A stretch of 64,000 nt of DNA, from assembly GCA_019096065.1 (NCBI GenBank), contig JAGUCH010000001.1, positions 17,422,001-17,486,000 on the forward strand, read 5' to 3'. Within the stretch, counting starts at the first letter, position 1. Every line of letters starts with the position of its first letter. This stretch comes from Paracyclopina nana (lineage: Eukaryota > Arthropoda > Copepoda > Cyclopoida > Cyclopettidae). The notes under the pieces are model-generated. The model saw nothing but the letters and a program-made list of their open reading frames with translations. It searched no databases and had not been told where the DNA came from. Shown piece by piece: positions 1 to 11,800 of this stretch. A program made the position numbers and the translations under genes.

Positions 1-2
1 AC

Positions 3-217
3 AATTGGGCCAATTTTGAGCAAGACGGAAGAATGCTTGACTTGCCAGTTTTTTCGTAAGTTTCCTCATAAATACTTTATCTTTTTGCCATTTTTGAAAG
101 ATTCAATCAGACCTTTGGTATATTTGTATATTTCTTCATAGGAAAATCCGAGAGCTAATGAACCAAGCAAGGCAAAGAAGACAGCAGCAGCAACTAAATG
201 ACTACGAGTTGTATTGA
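3..217 (+). CDS. 3' end of an unidentified protein-coding gene (partial)
   Basis: Two exons are visible, 3-55 and 142-217, joined by GTAAGT at 56 and a pyrimidine-rich acceptor ending ATAG at 141. Read through the junction they give about 43 residues: a segment NWANFEQDGRMLDLPVFS, then a basic and glutamine-rich tail (KIRELMNQARQRR, four glutamines, LNDYELY) and a TGA at 215-217. The other frames of exon 1 either stop or give only a short tail. A polyadenylation hexamer follows at 294-299. The tail looks like an amphipathic helix ending in an acidic-aromatic C-terminus. I do not recognise the family; most of the gene lies left of the window. Confidence 0.6.
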
Positions 218-293
218 ATTAGTTTTTAGATGGACAAATCTTATTTATTGATGTTACATTGAGGAATCTCTTTGATGTTAAAAAGCTTCTCTT

Positions 294-299
294 AATAAA
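294..299 (+). promoter_or_regulatory. Polyadenylation signal of the upstream partial gene
   Basis: AATAAA lies 77 bases after the TGA of the partial gene and upstream of the first tRNA. Confidence 0.5.
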
Positions 300-409
300 A
301 AGGCACATGGAGCGTTTCAAATTGACCTATTAAAAGCAAGCACTCATTTCTTCATGTTTCTCAACCGTGAGAATAAATATATTGTTTTTTGATACAACAC
401 GACAAGCAA

Positions 410-482
410 GTTTCCGTAGTGTAGTGGTTATCACGTGCGCCTCACACGCGCAAGGTCGCCGGTTCGAACCCGGCCGGAAACA
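410..482 (+). tRNA. tRNA-Val (anticodon CAC)
   Basis: A complete cloverleaf: acceptor GTTTCCG pairs with CGGAAAC, discriminator A; D arm with TAGTGTAGTGG as A box; anticodon stem TGCGC/GCGCA around loop CTCACAC, giving anticodon CAC; T arm GCCGG-TTCGAAC-CCGGC as B box. It closely matches the animal tRNA-Val(CAC) pattern. There is no intron and CCA is not encoded. A T-run at about 491-497 can end Pol III transcription. Confidence 0.97.
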
Positions 483-557
483 AAATATCTATTTTTTGCA
501 CCAACATCAAACAAAATTAAAAACTTATTTCCAAATTTGATTTGCAATCATAAGAGC

Positions 558-630
558 GTTTCCGTAGTGTAGCGGTTATCACGTGCGCCTCACACGCGCA
601 AGGTCGCCGGTTCGAGCCCGGCCGGAAACA
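558..630 (+). tRNA. tRNA-Val (anticodon CAC), second copy
   Basis: Second tRNA-Val(CAC), nearly identical to the one 148 bp upstream. The differences I see are C for T in the D loop (AGCGGTT against AGTGGTT) and G for A in the T loop (TTCGAGC against TTCGAAC), so both should fold and function. The spacer between the two is not conserved, and a T6 run follows the gene at about 633. The pair lies in the gap between the converging ends of the partial gene and beta-catenin. Confidence 0.97.
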
Positions 631-713
631 AGTTTTTTCAACCCCAAGCAAACGACATTTTTTAGTTGCAATGTAAGAAAAAATGTGAGGGAATCTTCAA
701 TGTGCTGTGAATG

Positions 714-719
714 TTTATT
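714..719 (-). promoter_or_regulatory. Polyadenylation signal of the beta-catenin gene
   Basis: TTTATT on the plus strand is AATAAA on the minus strand, 56 bases past the beta-catenin stop. This predicts a very short 3' UTR ending just before the tRNA-Val gene at 558-630. Confidence 0.55.
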
Positions 720-774
720 AAAAGCTGTTTTGTGCCATTTCTCATCAGTAATGGCAAGACCCGAGTCAATGAGA

Positions 775-3700
775 TCAGTAAAAGGTTCCATCTGGACCAA
801 ACATGTCCATGTCGTCTGGTAGCCCGCCCATGCCCATGGGAGTGTGAGCATCAAACCCAGGACTTGGTCCTGGAATTGGTTGCTGCTGCATCTCTGGCAT
901 CATATCATCATAACCTAATGGTAAATCAATTGCAGTATTGCATAAGCCAAGCTTGAAAAGCAGCTTACCCATATTAACTGGAGGATAGTTGCCTTGTGGG
1001 TATGGCTGATTATTTGGAAAATTCCTCTGGTGATGTCCTCCTGGCTGAGCATACATTCCATTAGAGTAGGCAATCTTGAAGAAAAAATTGAAATTGAATT
1101 GCTGTTAGCATGATTGCACCAAGAATTTGCATCAGGTACAATCGCCTAGAAGCTGACAATTTCTGTAAAAGGCAATCTTGAGCATCGAAAGTGACGGACT
1201 CTGTTGAAGCAACATGAAAACCAAGGGTGAAATGTCACTAGCAAGCTCAAAGAAGCAATGTCAGCTTTTGGCTTGAAGGTGTTAAGGCTCAAATGCAAAG
1301 TTGGTACATAAAGCAGGAGGTGCGAGATGAACATGAGGTTAAGGTTGAAATTGATTTAGGGCCAAAATTGAAATTTAACGCATTGTTAAACATGAATAGA
1401 TTTACCAAGAAAAAAAGTCCTGCTCAATGCAATATTGAAGTGCTCGCCTATCTTAGCAATTAGCAAGCATTCAAATGAGACTGAAAACCTAATTTCATGA
1501 TTTGGTCAATAAGAAATAATGAGCATTGAGAGTGATGGACTCTGTTGAAGCAACATGAAAACAAGGAGAGCAATGTCATAAAGAATCTACAAAGAGTGTC
1601 GTCAGGTTGAGCATTAAAAGTGACGGACTCTGTTGAAGCAACATGAAAACCAAATGTGAAATGTCACTGGGAATCTCAAAAAAGCCATGTCAGCATTTTG
1701 CTTGAAGGCGTTAAGGCTCAAATATGAAGTTGGTTCATTGAGAGAGAGGTGCGAAATGAACATGAGGTTGAAATTGACTTACGGCCAAAATTGAAATTTA
1801 AAGCATTGTTAAACATGAATAGATTTACTAAGAAAAAAAGTCCTGCTTAATACAAAAGTGAAGCGCTCGCCTATCTTAACAATAAGCAAGCATCACTTGC
1901 AAACATTCAAGTAAGACTGAAAACCTAATTTCATGATTTGGTCAATATGAAATAATGAGCATGGAGAGTGTGATGGACTCTGTTGAAGCAACACGAAAAC
2001 AAGGAGTGCAATGTCATAAAGAAGCTCAAAAGAGCGCAGATGGACTTTTGCTTGAAGGCGTAAAGACTCACGTGCGAATTTGGTATATGCGGAGGAGGTG
2101 CAAGTTGAACATGAGGTCCAAGCTGGAATTGTTGTTGGATGGGAGGAGCTCGATACTCCCCACTTTGAAGGGCTTGACGTATTCGTTCCACAGCATTCAT
2201 CGTGGAGCTCGCGAATGCAGCTAAAAAAAGATGGAGATGACAAAAGCTTTCAAGAGATTTATGGCCAATATAAAAGGCAAATATTTTCCATACCGGTCTT
2301 TTGCTCAGGGCTGTTAATGTTGGCATCCTGGTATCGACCAATCAAGGTCTCGATGTTATGGCAAGATCCTGTGTGATGAACGGCGAAAGCGCCCTCGGGC
2401 TCCTGGCTGACTTCACATAAAATGGCACACGTCAGCCGTTGCAGGTTGACCGAAGGCTTCACCAGCACCACCTTGAGCGTGCTCACGATGGCCGGATCGC
2501 GAATGATGGCTCGATTTTCGCCACTTTTGCTCATGCCATAGATGCAATTGACGGAGAGCTCCAGGATGTCGAGCAGGCGGACCCCATCCACAGGGGTGTT
2601 CCCTTGGGACCCTTTGGCTTCCTATTTAAACAAGATTAACATATCTTCAAACATCTTAAAATGCTGAATTACCACTTCGTCAAAGGTGAAGAGGAAGATC
2701 TTGAGGATTTGGTGGACGAATTGGCGCTCTCGCAGAATGGCATGGTAGGTCAGGTTTTGCGACAGGTTCCGCACAATTCCCAATGCGGCCTTGAGGCAAG
2801 ACCTCGGCGAGGCCGAGGGGATGAGCCAACGCTCCAGCTTTTGCAGTCCTTGCAGCTCCATCACAAACATTTTCTGCGCCTCCTCCAGATTCACGTGGTT
2901 GTTGGTCAAGTGTCGTATGGCACAGAGGGCGGGCTCGACAAAGTCCTTGGAGGAGTTGGGAGTGTCCACGATCCTCGTCAACTCTTGGAGTCCGGAGGCG
3001 CGCAAAACGCCCAATTTCATCGACTTGTCCACGGTCAGGTTGGAAATGATGCATGCGGAGCAAACAGCCACCTGGGGGTCGGGGTGCCTCAAAGCCCTGA
3101 CCAGAGCCTGGGCCAGCTTGTCAAAGTTGGCAATGCCGTCCGAGATGTCGGACAAGTTTCGCATGGCCAAGCTAGCGTAGCACGGCGTTTTGTCGGACTC
3201 GTGCAGAAATTTGGAGAGGATCTCCAGCCCTCCGGATTTGACAATGAACCTTTTGTTCTCTTGGCACACGGACAGAGCTGAAATTAAAATTGAACAAAAG
3301 TGTTTAAATTAGAATTAAATTAGTCACCTTGGAGCAAGTGAACGGCTTTTTCAATGAGGCTCTTGTACGTCTCCGATTTGAGAATGTTGAGCACTCGAGC
3401 AGTGCCATTGACTTTGAGGATGAGCTGCTTGGTGGCGCGATCTCCGGATGAGAGGATGTACAAGCAGTCGCAGAGCACTGCCAGCAGTTTGGGGTTCTTG
3501 CGCTCCAGAAGCGCTGTCATCAGGTTGATGCCCTTCGCCTGTCGCACCTGCATTTTGGCATCTTGCCTCTCCTCCTTGTCCTTCAGCTGGTTCAGCAAAT
3601 TGTGGATGGCCACGGCTCCGTTGAAGAGGATGTGCGGGAGGTCGACGCCCAGGAGGCTGGTCAAGGCCGCCACGCCCCCCGAGACGAGGATGTTGCGGCA

Positions 3701-4396
3701 CGCGATCTGCATGGACAACGGGTTGTCATGCTGATTGGTCATGGCCCTCAAAATGTTGGAGGCAATGCGGGTCCTTTTCTCGGCGGAGTCGAAGGCCTTC
3801 TTGGCCTCGGCGAGCAGAGCCTCGTTCTGCCCGTTCTTGTTCGAGTCAATCATGCCTTGGAAGGCGTTGACGAGTGCATTGACGATGGCCATGACCAGGT
3901 CGGTGGAGCGGATGAGCGCGTTGAAGAAGGCCTTGTTGAAATGGTCCTTGCGGACGCACTTGTCGACGAAGAGCAGCGACTCCTGCACCACGACGAGGTC
4001 GTCGTCACGGAGGGCCGTGACAAGCTGGGGAATGTGCTCGACCGGATCGTTGAGTCCGGGATGGTTGGAGGCGAGCGAGGTGACCTCGCTGTGGGCAGCC
4101 GAGTCCATGTCGTAGAGCGAGCCGCTCACGATGGAGCCGGGCCCGGTGTAGCAGCCGTCCTCAATGGCATCTTCATGCCCGTTTCGGCTGGACGGATGCG
4201 ACGTTGAGGCCGAGATGAATCCGGATTCCGGATTATTGGTCCGACCTCCGCCGCCCATGTAATGCTGCTCTTGCCACATTTGCGCCTGCAGCTTCCCGCT
4301 GAACTGCTCGGCTTGCCCATTGTGGGCGGGTGCGGGGGGGTGCGCCTGAGGGGCTCCAAAAGAGGCTCCAAAGCCGAACTCGTCCTGGAAATCCAT
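775..4396 (-). CDS. Beta-catenin (Armadillo), divergent, complete
   Basis: Six coding exons: 3328-4396, 2673-3277, 2294-2621, 2072-2220, 969-1074, 775-914. All junctions are GT-AG, phases agree, and the product is 798 residues (human 781). Beta-catenin links cadherins to alpha-catenin at adherens junctions and is the Wnt co-activator. A degron-like ESGFIS sits at residues 57-62, followed by Ser/Thr where human T41 and S45 lie, so GSK3/CK1 control is plausible though Asp32 is Glu. Armadillo repeats begin near residue 118 (HIPQLVTALRDDDLVVV). Matches include AVAIHNLL, LSVCQENK, LRNLSD and the PALCAIRHLT region. An insertion of roughly 25-30 residues rich in Asn, Lys and Ala falls in the early repeats. 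The tail is Met/Gly/Pro-rich and ends DGTFY, not the PDZ ligand DTDL. It could be a fast-evolving paralogue rather than the only copy. Confidence 0.9.
1175..2135 (-). repeat. Tandem, decayed copies of an intron-exon segment inside beta-catenin
   Basis: The 997-bp intron between exons 2072-2220 and 969-1074 holds repeated copies of its own beginning. The block around 1955-2135, which includes the last ~60 bases of the real exon, recurs at about 1612-1800 and 1175-1370, with a shorter piece at 1515-1610. Each copy has the landmark TGTTGAAGCAACATGAAAA. The exon-derived parts have lost the donor (CAC|GTGAGT in the true exon has become TTGAGCC in the copies) and the frame, so they are dead exon copies. 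Confidence 0.7.
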
Positions 4397-4779
4397 TCAA
4401 TCAATCCTCAGCTGAAAAGACCAAAGTTTGTTGACATTCATTTAAAAATTAATAACATGCGGCGAAAATTCCGCGAAACGGCCCCTTTTCCACTTGTTAC
4501 GCCTCATTTCGCGGAAAATGCCAAATGTAAACAAAAGCAAGTGAAAGTCATACCCAAGCAAAAGTAAATGACGGATTCTTTTTCCAACTACTACCAATTA
4601 GGCATGGCAAGAAAGAGTCGTTTGATTTTCTTGAGATTTCCCAACTGAAGACGAATTTGAAAACTGACAACAAACCGAAATTCACCTGCCGAATTGCCCG
4701 CTCGCCGACTGCCGGCCTTCGCCTTCGGCCCGTGCAAAGTGTAAACAAACTTGAAGCTGAAGAAGCTGAAGATAATAAC
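4397..4779. promoter_or_regulatory. Shared divergent promoter region, beta-catenin and mitoregulin-like gene
   Basis: The start codons of two divergent genes are 383 bp apart. A possible acceptor CTTTTCAG lies about 20 bases upstream of the beta-catenin ATG on the minus strand, so its 5' UTR may contain an intron. No TATA box is obvious. This is inferred from layout only. Confidence 0.4.
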
Positions 4780-4962
4780 ATGGAAGATCGGAGCTTGCTC
4801 AAGGGTGGAGTCATATTGAGCGTCACCTTTGCCGTCGGCTTCTTTTGTGGCTACGAGTTTCACCGATTTCGAATGGATTGGCTGAAACGGAGGCGGGAAA
4901 GGCTGGCTCGAAAGCTGCAAGAGACGCAGAGACAAATTGACTTGATGGCAACGGAACGATAG
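4780..4962 (+). CDS. Mitoregulin-like single-pass mitochondrial microprotein
   Basis: A 60-residue, single-exon ORF beginning MEDRSLLKGG. A hydrophobic segment at about 9-27 (GGVILSVTFAVGFFCGYEF) is followed by a very basic amphipathic helix (DWLKRRRERLARKLQETQ) and QIDLMATER. The order and spacing match human mitoregulin (56 residues): an acidic start followed by R-T/S-L, one membrane segment ending in G-W/Y, then W-x-KRR and KL-x-x-TQ-x-x-x-DL. Mitoregulin is an inner-membrane protein tied to respiratory supercomplexes and fatty acid oxidation. The frame stays open upstream to a Met at 4657, but that extension is not membrane-like and the ATG at 4780 fits the family length. AATAAA follows at 5027. 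Family assignment is from memory of the vertebrate sequence. Confidence 0.75.
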   Translation: MEDRSLLKGGVILSVTFAVGFFCGYEFHRFRMDWLKRRRERLARKLQETQRQIDLMATER

Positions 4963-5026
4963 TCAACGCATAATCTTATTAGTCCACCCTAAGAAATATC
5001 ACATTCATGCAGCCTGTCAACAAATG

Positions 5027-5032
5027 AATAAA
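5027..5032 (+). promoter_or_regulatory. Polyadenylation signal of the mitoregulin-like gene
   Basis: AATAAA, 65 bases past the stop at 4962, predicts a short mRNA. Confidence 0.55.
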
Positions 5033-5099
5033 AATGTGCACACAGTCTTCTTTGAGCTCTGTTCAAGCCACGTGAGCGCTTTTGTTATAAGAAGAATGG

Positions 5100-5335
5100 T
5101 GCTATCATGGGTACCACTAAAACTGTAAAAGGTGGTAAACCAGGACGGTAACCCATGTCTGGCTAGGTAACCCGATTTTGCTTGGTCACCCTATTCTCTC
5201 TTTGTCACTTGAATTTTGCTTGGGAATCCCAGTCTGGCTCAGTAACCTAAGTCTTGCAAGGAAATTCAAGTCTTGTTGGGCTAAGCCCAAAGCCTTGCTT
5301 GACAAGCTATAATCTTAGCCCTTAGGTACCGCGAA
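5100..5335. repeat. Degenerate tandem repeat between genes
   Basis: An irregular repeat with a unit of about 20 bases built on GGTAACCC and GTCTTGCTTG, decayed and of uneven spacing. It fills much of the gap between the mitoregulin-like gene and the RhoGEF 3' end. The rest of 4963-5801 shows nothing recognisable except a minus-strand AATAAA at 5699-5704, the likely RhoGEF polyadenylation signal. Confidence 0.5.
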
Positions 5336-5801
5336 ACAAAAGTATTGCAATTTTGTGTAAGAAATAGTGCGGACATCACCCAAATCCGGATCGTTACATG
5401 ATTAAGTACAACCAGGTACGATTAGTTTTGTAGCATTTACCAGTAATTTCAAGCAGAATCCGAACGGGGCATAATATCAAGTGCTTTCTTAAACTCATTG
5501 TGGAATCATTATTGTTAGCATGTAGTTATAACACCCTTCGGCAAATTATCTTAAAGCGCTCCTTTTTGCTAAGTGCAGCTTTAGACCACCAAGCCTTTTT
5601 GGCAACCAAATTACCATCAAGGTGGTCTGTCACTCTCATGTTATATAGGAATTTTGGTATCGAAAAGGTAAAGTTTATCCAGGTTTTTCCTCATCTGGTT
5701 TATTTATGGAACATCAATTTTCTTTTAAATAATTGCTAAATAATCAACATAGAATGTTTGTAGTAATAGTGTGGGTATCACAGGAGAAATCAAGGTTTTC
5801 A

Positions 5802-8800
5802 TCATTCGGCTGCGGAGGCTTCTCCTCCTCCAGAGGCCTCGCAAGGCTCAAAAATGCTAGCCTCGGCTGCTGAGGTCGAGATATTCGGGTCAATCATAAT
5901 ATGTGCGAGGCCCTTTCGACGTTTCCGCCAACCGCCCAAGCATTGGGTGTAGAATTGCAAAGACTTGAACCAAATCATGGTATCCTCTGGTTCTTCACCC
6001 TGAAATCAATTGAAATGAATTTTCTGGATTCGTGAGAAGTTCCAGCAGGAGCTTTCACATTTTTCGAAAGCAGCTCAAAAGTTGCAAAGTCAGCTGTCCT
6101 CACTCTGAATCCAAATGAATTGATGATCTTTTACCTTGAACACAAAGGTTTCCTTGCTGACAAACTCTTGAATTTCGAAGCAGTCATCCCAATCCTGCTC
6201 ACAGCAAACCACACAGTTTTCCAGGGAAAGGGGATCCTGCAAAGTGGAAAAAAGTAAATAAAAACCAGTCTGGATGATCCGTGCAGGATGGCAACTCGAG
6301 AAAGTGGTCGAAAATTGCTGGAAAAAGCCAAAAGAGCTTACTCTGACTAGGGCCTGCTTCCTGATCAAGACGAGGCTGGCATCTTTGATAGTGGAAGAAT
6401 CCGGCGGGAAAATGAGCTCTTTGTTGGTGCCAGAGTTGACCTCTGGCAGCTCCTCTGGACTCTGAACACAAAGCACTGCCTGAATCGAGCTCATTTTGAC
6501 TGTCCACACTTTTTTCCAGTTGGCGTCATTCGGCTGGGTAAACAAAATGCGACCTTCAATGGGAAATTGAGTTTCTTCAGGGCTCCAACCAAGCGTTTCC
6601 AAGGCCAACTGCAAAAAAGAGTGAATTCAAATTCAACTCTAAAAAAAATTGGAAAATTACCATAATAGCACAATTATTTAGAGCATTTTAATGCTAATAT
6701 AACTTGAAAGTTGCAGGAAATGGAAAAGTGAAAGCAACTTTATTGACGAGTTTCTTGATGAGCCAAAGCAAGGCAGGAAAAAAAGTTGAGCACACAGCCT
6801 TTAATTGGATTTTTTCTCTATCTCTCTCCTTGAGATACAACAGAAGGAGACTAACCAACCTTTCTGAGCTTGGAAGAGCTGAGGTCATCTTGGCCAGCAT
6901 CGGATTTTTTGCTTGGACTATTGCTCACAGACATCATGGGCTGCAACCGTTTCCAGAGTTTGGATGAATTCACCACGTCTTTGGCATCCTGCAAATGTCA
7001 AAAATGAATTGCCAAAGCCTAAACTCAAAGAACTGACAAGCAAAAAAATATTTATCAAAGGTTAGCCTGAAAGCAAATTATTAAAAATATTTTATTGATA
7101 CTTGCTTTGAAAAAAAAAGGCTTATTTTCAAATAATGAAAAAAATATCTAATTAATGCTGGCTCAAAAAATAATCCCTAATTTTCAATTATTGCAAAAAA
7201 GCCTTATTTTCCACTATTAAAAATTTTTCAATTAATGTTGTTGGTTTCAAAATGTCCCTTTTTTTCAATAATTCATTAAATCTTTGTCAACTGAAACATA
7301 AATTCTTTATAAATGTTGGCCTTAAATCATAGTGTCAATTTATGTAAAGAGTATTGCTGTTGTCAGCTCTTTAAGATGGAGAGGAATTAGCATTTCCCGA
7401 GAAACTGAATAAATAGAAGCTCTTCAGCCATCAGATAAGTTAATTGGAAGCTAAATGGTCCACACCTAGAGTCAATTTGCTCAAGAGAGCAATTAACATA
7501 CTGATAAAATTAGTCAGCACAATAAATCGATAATAGCACTTAATCGGCTTACTGTAGTAGTTCCTTTTTTGACATTGACTCAATTACACAGTATGATATG
7601 AAGTCTCGTGATAATTGAATTTCAGCCTGGCTTTCCAATCACAGCTACAGAAAATGATATGAAAGCCATCTCTTTCCAAATTCTTACCAATAGAAAATCC
7701 CCGAATTTCACGGCTTTCTCCATGAATAATTTCAGCCCTTATCAATTATGTATCAGGCCTTTGCACACACCAACAACTTGAAAAGCTGTTACAGAAGCTG
7801 CTTTTCATAGCAATTCGCTTATTATTAGTATTACAAAAAGTCCCAAGGGAGATGTATTTCAATTAACAAAATCCTCTGCTTTCCCGGGAAAATGACGAAC
7901 ATAAATAAGCCTTAATCTTGAGTGAAGTGGCAGATAATCTCACTTTAGTAGTGGTTTAAGGAATCCAGGGCGTGACTTTGCCACTCTGTTATATTACTAT
8001 CAAAATAATCCTATTGATTACACAAATTACCTTGTTCATCTGCTCAAGGGCGGCCTCAATTTTGTCCTTAGCGAGTCTGATGTCAACCCTGTCATGGTGA
8101 TGTTCAGGCGTGACTTTTTGCAGTCTGCTCAGCAAAAGTGGGTACTTGGTCACTCGCTGCACGGGCACCTGCGAAAACAGAAGCGAACTGAAATTGTGAG
8201 GCTACCAAAGTGATTGAAGAAGAGCAGCAGGAAGGGGCTTTCTCCGAAACTGCCGTCGAAGTAGTAGAGCATGCGCGCGCGCAGGACACTCCAGGGCCCT
8301 AGCTAGCTACCATATAAAATTGGAGAGTGGACAACGCAATTACTTGTAATTAGAAATGTGAAATTTGACGCTTTTTCCCCTTGTCAAAGTGCATCATCAC
8401 AGAGGTTTTGTTGAAGTGCCAGCAGATGCTGCGATACAAAAAAGTGTGTAGTAATCGCCATAATTGCTGTATGTATAGGACAATTCCTGCTGAGCAATAA
8501 ACAAACATTAGCGAACTTCACAACAAGTTTTTCAAACAGTTGTTACTTAGAGAGCGGACTATAAAATCCGCAATTGTGCCCTGGTTCCTTTTACATAACC
8601 TATTAAGCAAATATCTTTACTCTTAACATAACCTAGGGAGCGACTTGGAGAGCTGGAAAAATCAAAACGCACTTTTGATCATTTGCTTGATGATTCAATT
8701 GTTCACTAAAAATGAAATGCCGTATTCTGTAGCATAGGATTGAGGATTTCCTTCGATGAACTCATTTTAAGCTCAAAAAGGTACGCAAATCACCTTGGAT

Positions 8801-11800
8801 TTCTTTAGTCACTTTCAAAAGGAACCATGATTGAGATTGACAGCTGATGCCGCAATGTTTACTAATAGCGTTGTCCACTCTCTAAGCTGGTTAAGGAGCT
8901 AGCCCCAGCCATGCCAAATACAGAGCTCAACAGTTTACAGACTCTGATGTGAGCGCCTACAAGCAAAGAGCTGATTATGAGACGCTTCGCGACATTTCAT
9001 TTTTTTTTTTGCAGTCATGCAACTTGAGTTTGCTCGAGATTTCTTTCAATTGATTTGTACCATTATTTGATATAACTAGTATTGAAAAAAGCTGCATGAC
9101 TTGAAAAGCAAATTTTTCAATTTTGGTGCCAGCTCTTTGCTTAAAGGCTTTAGCCACACTTCAGAACTAGGGCTTGGTATCAGAGTCAGGTCCTAGTTAA
9201 AAGTCTTGTTGAATCTCCTTTAAAATGGACTTTCTAAATGGCTGACATCATATTCAAATGATGAGTTTTAGTTAATTTTTGCCATAAATTGAAGCTCTAC
9301 TGGAAACTGCAAATTGAAAAAAAGTGTAATGGTGTGTCAATGTAGCATAATAGTGTGGCCTTTCTATTCTTAGACCTTGAAGTTGTATGGCCTCGAATGA
9401 CTAGGGATTTTTTACCATCAGAAAGGAGCTCAAGTTCATCCTCCTCAGCATGGAGTTCTCCATTTGAGAGACCTTGAGGAAGATCCTCAGCAACTCTCTC
9501 TCCTTCTCAAGAGTGGTAAGGAGCAGTGATGCAGAAGCCTGAAAGTAGAAGAAGGAATAAGTCCAGCTTTCTCAATTGGGAAAGCCAGAGGCTGCTCACC
9601 TGTCTGGTGCAGTAGGATTCAAAAGCTCTGAGCATGGACAAGGATTGGAGGAAGAGCTTGCCAATGCTGACACTGGTCAGGTCCTCGTCTCCAGCATCGA
9701 AAGCAGTCTCTATGGCTCCCCTGAGGGTGTCAGTGAACTTGGCATTCACCTGGATCAGCTCGTCGGCATTGAGGAAAATGGCTGCCAGCTGATCCGAGCT
9801 GAGCAGGCCTGCCACCAGCATTGGCCGGTAGAACTCCTCAATGATGATCCTCAAGTCCCTGCCATACTTGGCCTCAGTCTCGGCAATCTCGGTGATGATC
9901 TCCTTCCTCTCGGTCCGCAGCTTGGAGCAGCCTTGGCACACCACCTGCTCATTGTCAGCCAAGTCCTGGTCACAATCCGGACAAGACTCCAAATTGGCAC
10001 TGGCATTGGAAGATCCGGAATCACTCGACTTGGACAGGGAGGGAGCCCGGCGGATCTCCACGCTGGACTTGGAGCTCTCGGAGCCCACTCCGGAGTCGGT
10101 GCGCTCGATCTTGATGTCCTCCAGGGTCCGGATGAGCAAGCTTGGATAGGTGCTTGTCTCAATGTCAGAGAGGTCCAAGTCAGAGGTGTTGCTGATGCTG
10201 GTGCTGCTACTGCCCAACCTGTCCTTGGCATCGCGCAAGTAGTGCAAAATCTCGTACTTGGAGGCTCCCTCGAAAATCGACTTTGCATTGGTGGAGGCCG
10301 CCGCCGCCGGGATGGGTGGCAAAGGCCTCTTGTCCGGGATCTCCTCATAAATGTGCTCAGAGTAGGTTGGACTGCTCCTATGCAGGTGATCAAGCTGATA
10401 GATGGAGTCCTGACAAGAATTGGCCTCATAGAAACAGCTGTTTCCGGTTTTTGCTGTTTTGGCGCCAAAACGGCCGCCGCCGGAAGTCAAGGATTTGGCG
10501 CCAAAATTGACGGAAATCAGCGAATTGGCCGCGTAGCGCTTCAAGTCCTGGAAGGTGATCTTGTCATTGGGCTTCCTCTTGATCAGCTCACGCACTGAGC
10601 TGGCGCTGAAGGTGGAAATGCTCCTGTGGCCATCGACGTCATTGGGATTGAGTGTCGATGCCAACAAAACAGGGCGCGAGATAACCGGTTTGCCACCGCT
10701 CAAGTCGAGATGTGAGATCTTGGACGTTCTCTCCTTGATCTTTGGCTCCAGGCTGGTCTTCTCTTGCTCCTTCCGGATTCGCGCCAGCTTTTTCAGCCTC
10801 GGCGGCTTGACTGGTTCAGCTTCGCTCTCCTTTGTCTCCACTTCCGGAAAGTCGATCCACGACGAAGAGCTGATGAGGATCTCATGTTGACTAGCATTGA
10901 GACTGTTGGTTGAGTTGTCAATTGATCCAGTGAAGATGATGGTCTTCTCTGAGGCCTTCTCCACCAGCTGCTTAACCAGTTGGCAGCTGTCGGCGCCGTA
11001 CTCATTCTCACTCTCGGAGAACTCTGCAGCAAACGACATTTTCTCCTCCAGTGAGTCCATGGCCATGGCATCTTCATTGACAGAATCGTAGACATTGCCA
11101 GAGTCCTCCTCATCATCCCTGATGATCTTGAGGTTCTCATAGTCCTGGTCGAATTCATCCTCGCTGAACTCATCACTGGAGAACTCGTCGTCAATGGTCT
11201 CAACCTCAGACTCTTCATTTTTGTTGTGCTGCCCATTGATCACACTGTTGATTCTGTCCAGCTCTTCATTGGTGAAGAGCGGGAAGAATTTGCGTGGCGG
11301 CGTAACCGGTAAGAGCACGTGATCAACCGGAGGTGGAGGAGGCGGGGGCTCCTTGGGCCGCGTGACCGGCGGCGCCAGACCGGCCGGCGCCTCGAAGGTC
11401 GCGCGCGTCAGCTGCGCCCGCTTGTTACTCAGCCGCAGCCGCGTTGTGTCGTTGAACAAGCTGGACATGCTGAGACTCTCTGTTAGATTGGCTTTGCTCC
11501 GCAAGCTCCGGCCTGAGACCTTTTTGGGGGGCTTTTTGCTGAATCGCGCTGAGCCTGCAAAAAATGAAATTTTGCCATGTTAGCACCTCTTTTTTCACAT
11601 CACTCAATCTCTTCTTTAAGATGTGTTAATTACAGGTAAAGGCCATTAATTCCGAGTATTTTACAGTCTAAATCGAAAGAGCTGACAAAATGAATTAAAA
11701 TTCTTAAAAGGACTTGTGATTAAGTAATAAAAAGATTTTCAAAAAATTAGTTTTTTATAAGTAACTAGAACATTGTGAGGTCCTTTTTTTGAAATAATTA

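Noticed and set aside
1893-2071. Alternative beta-catenin exon from the acceptor TTGCTTCAACAG near 1980
   Set aside because: It would end the protein after about 28 residues and lose the exons at 969-1074 and 775-914, which join in phase and give a proper C-terminus.
2661-3281. 206-residue plus-strand ORF over beta-catenin exon 2
   Set aside because: Shadow of the armadillo-repeat exon on the minus strand; no domain of its own.
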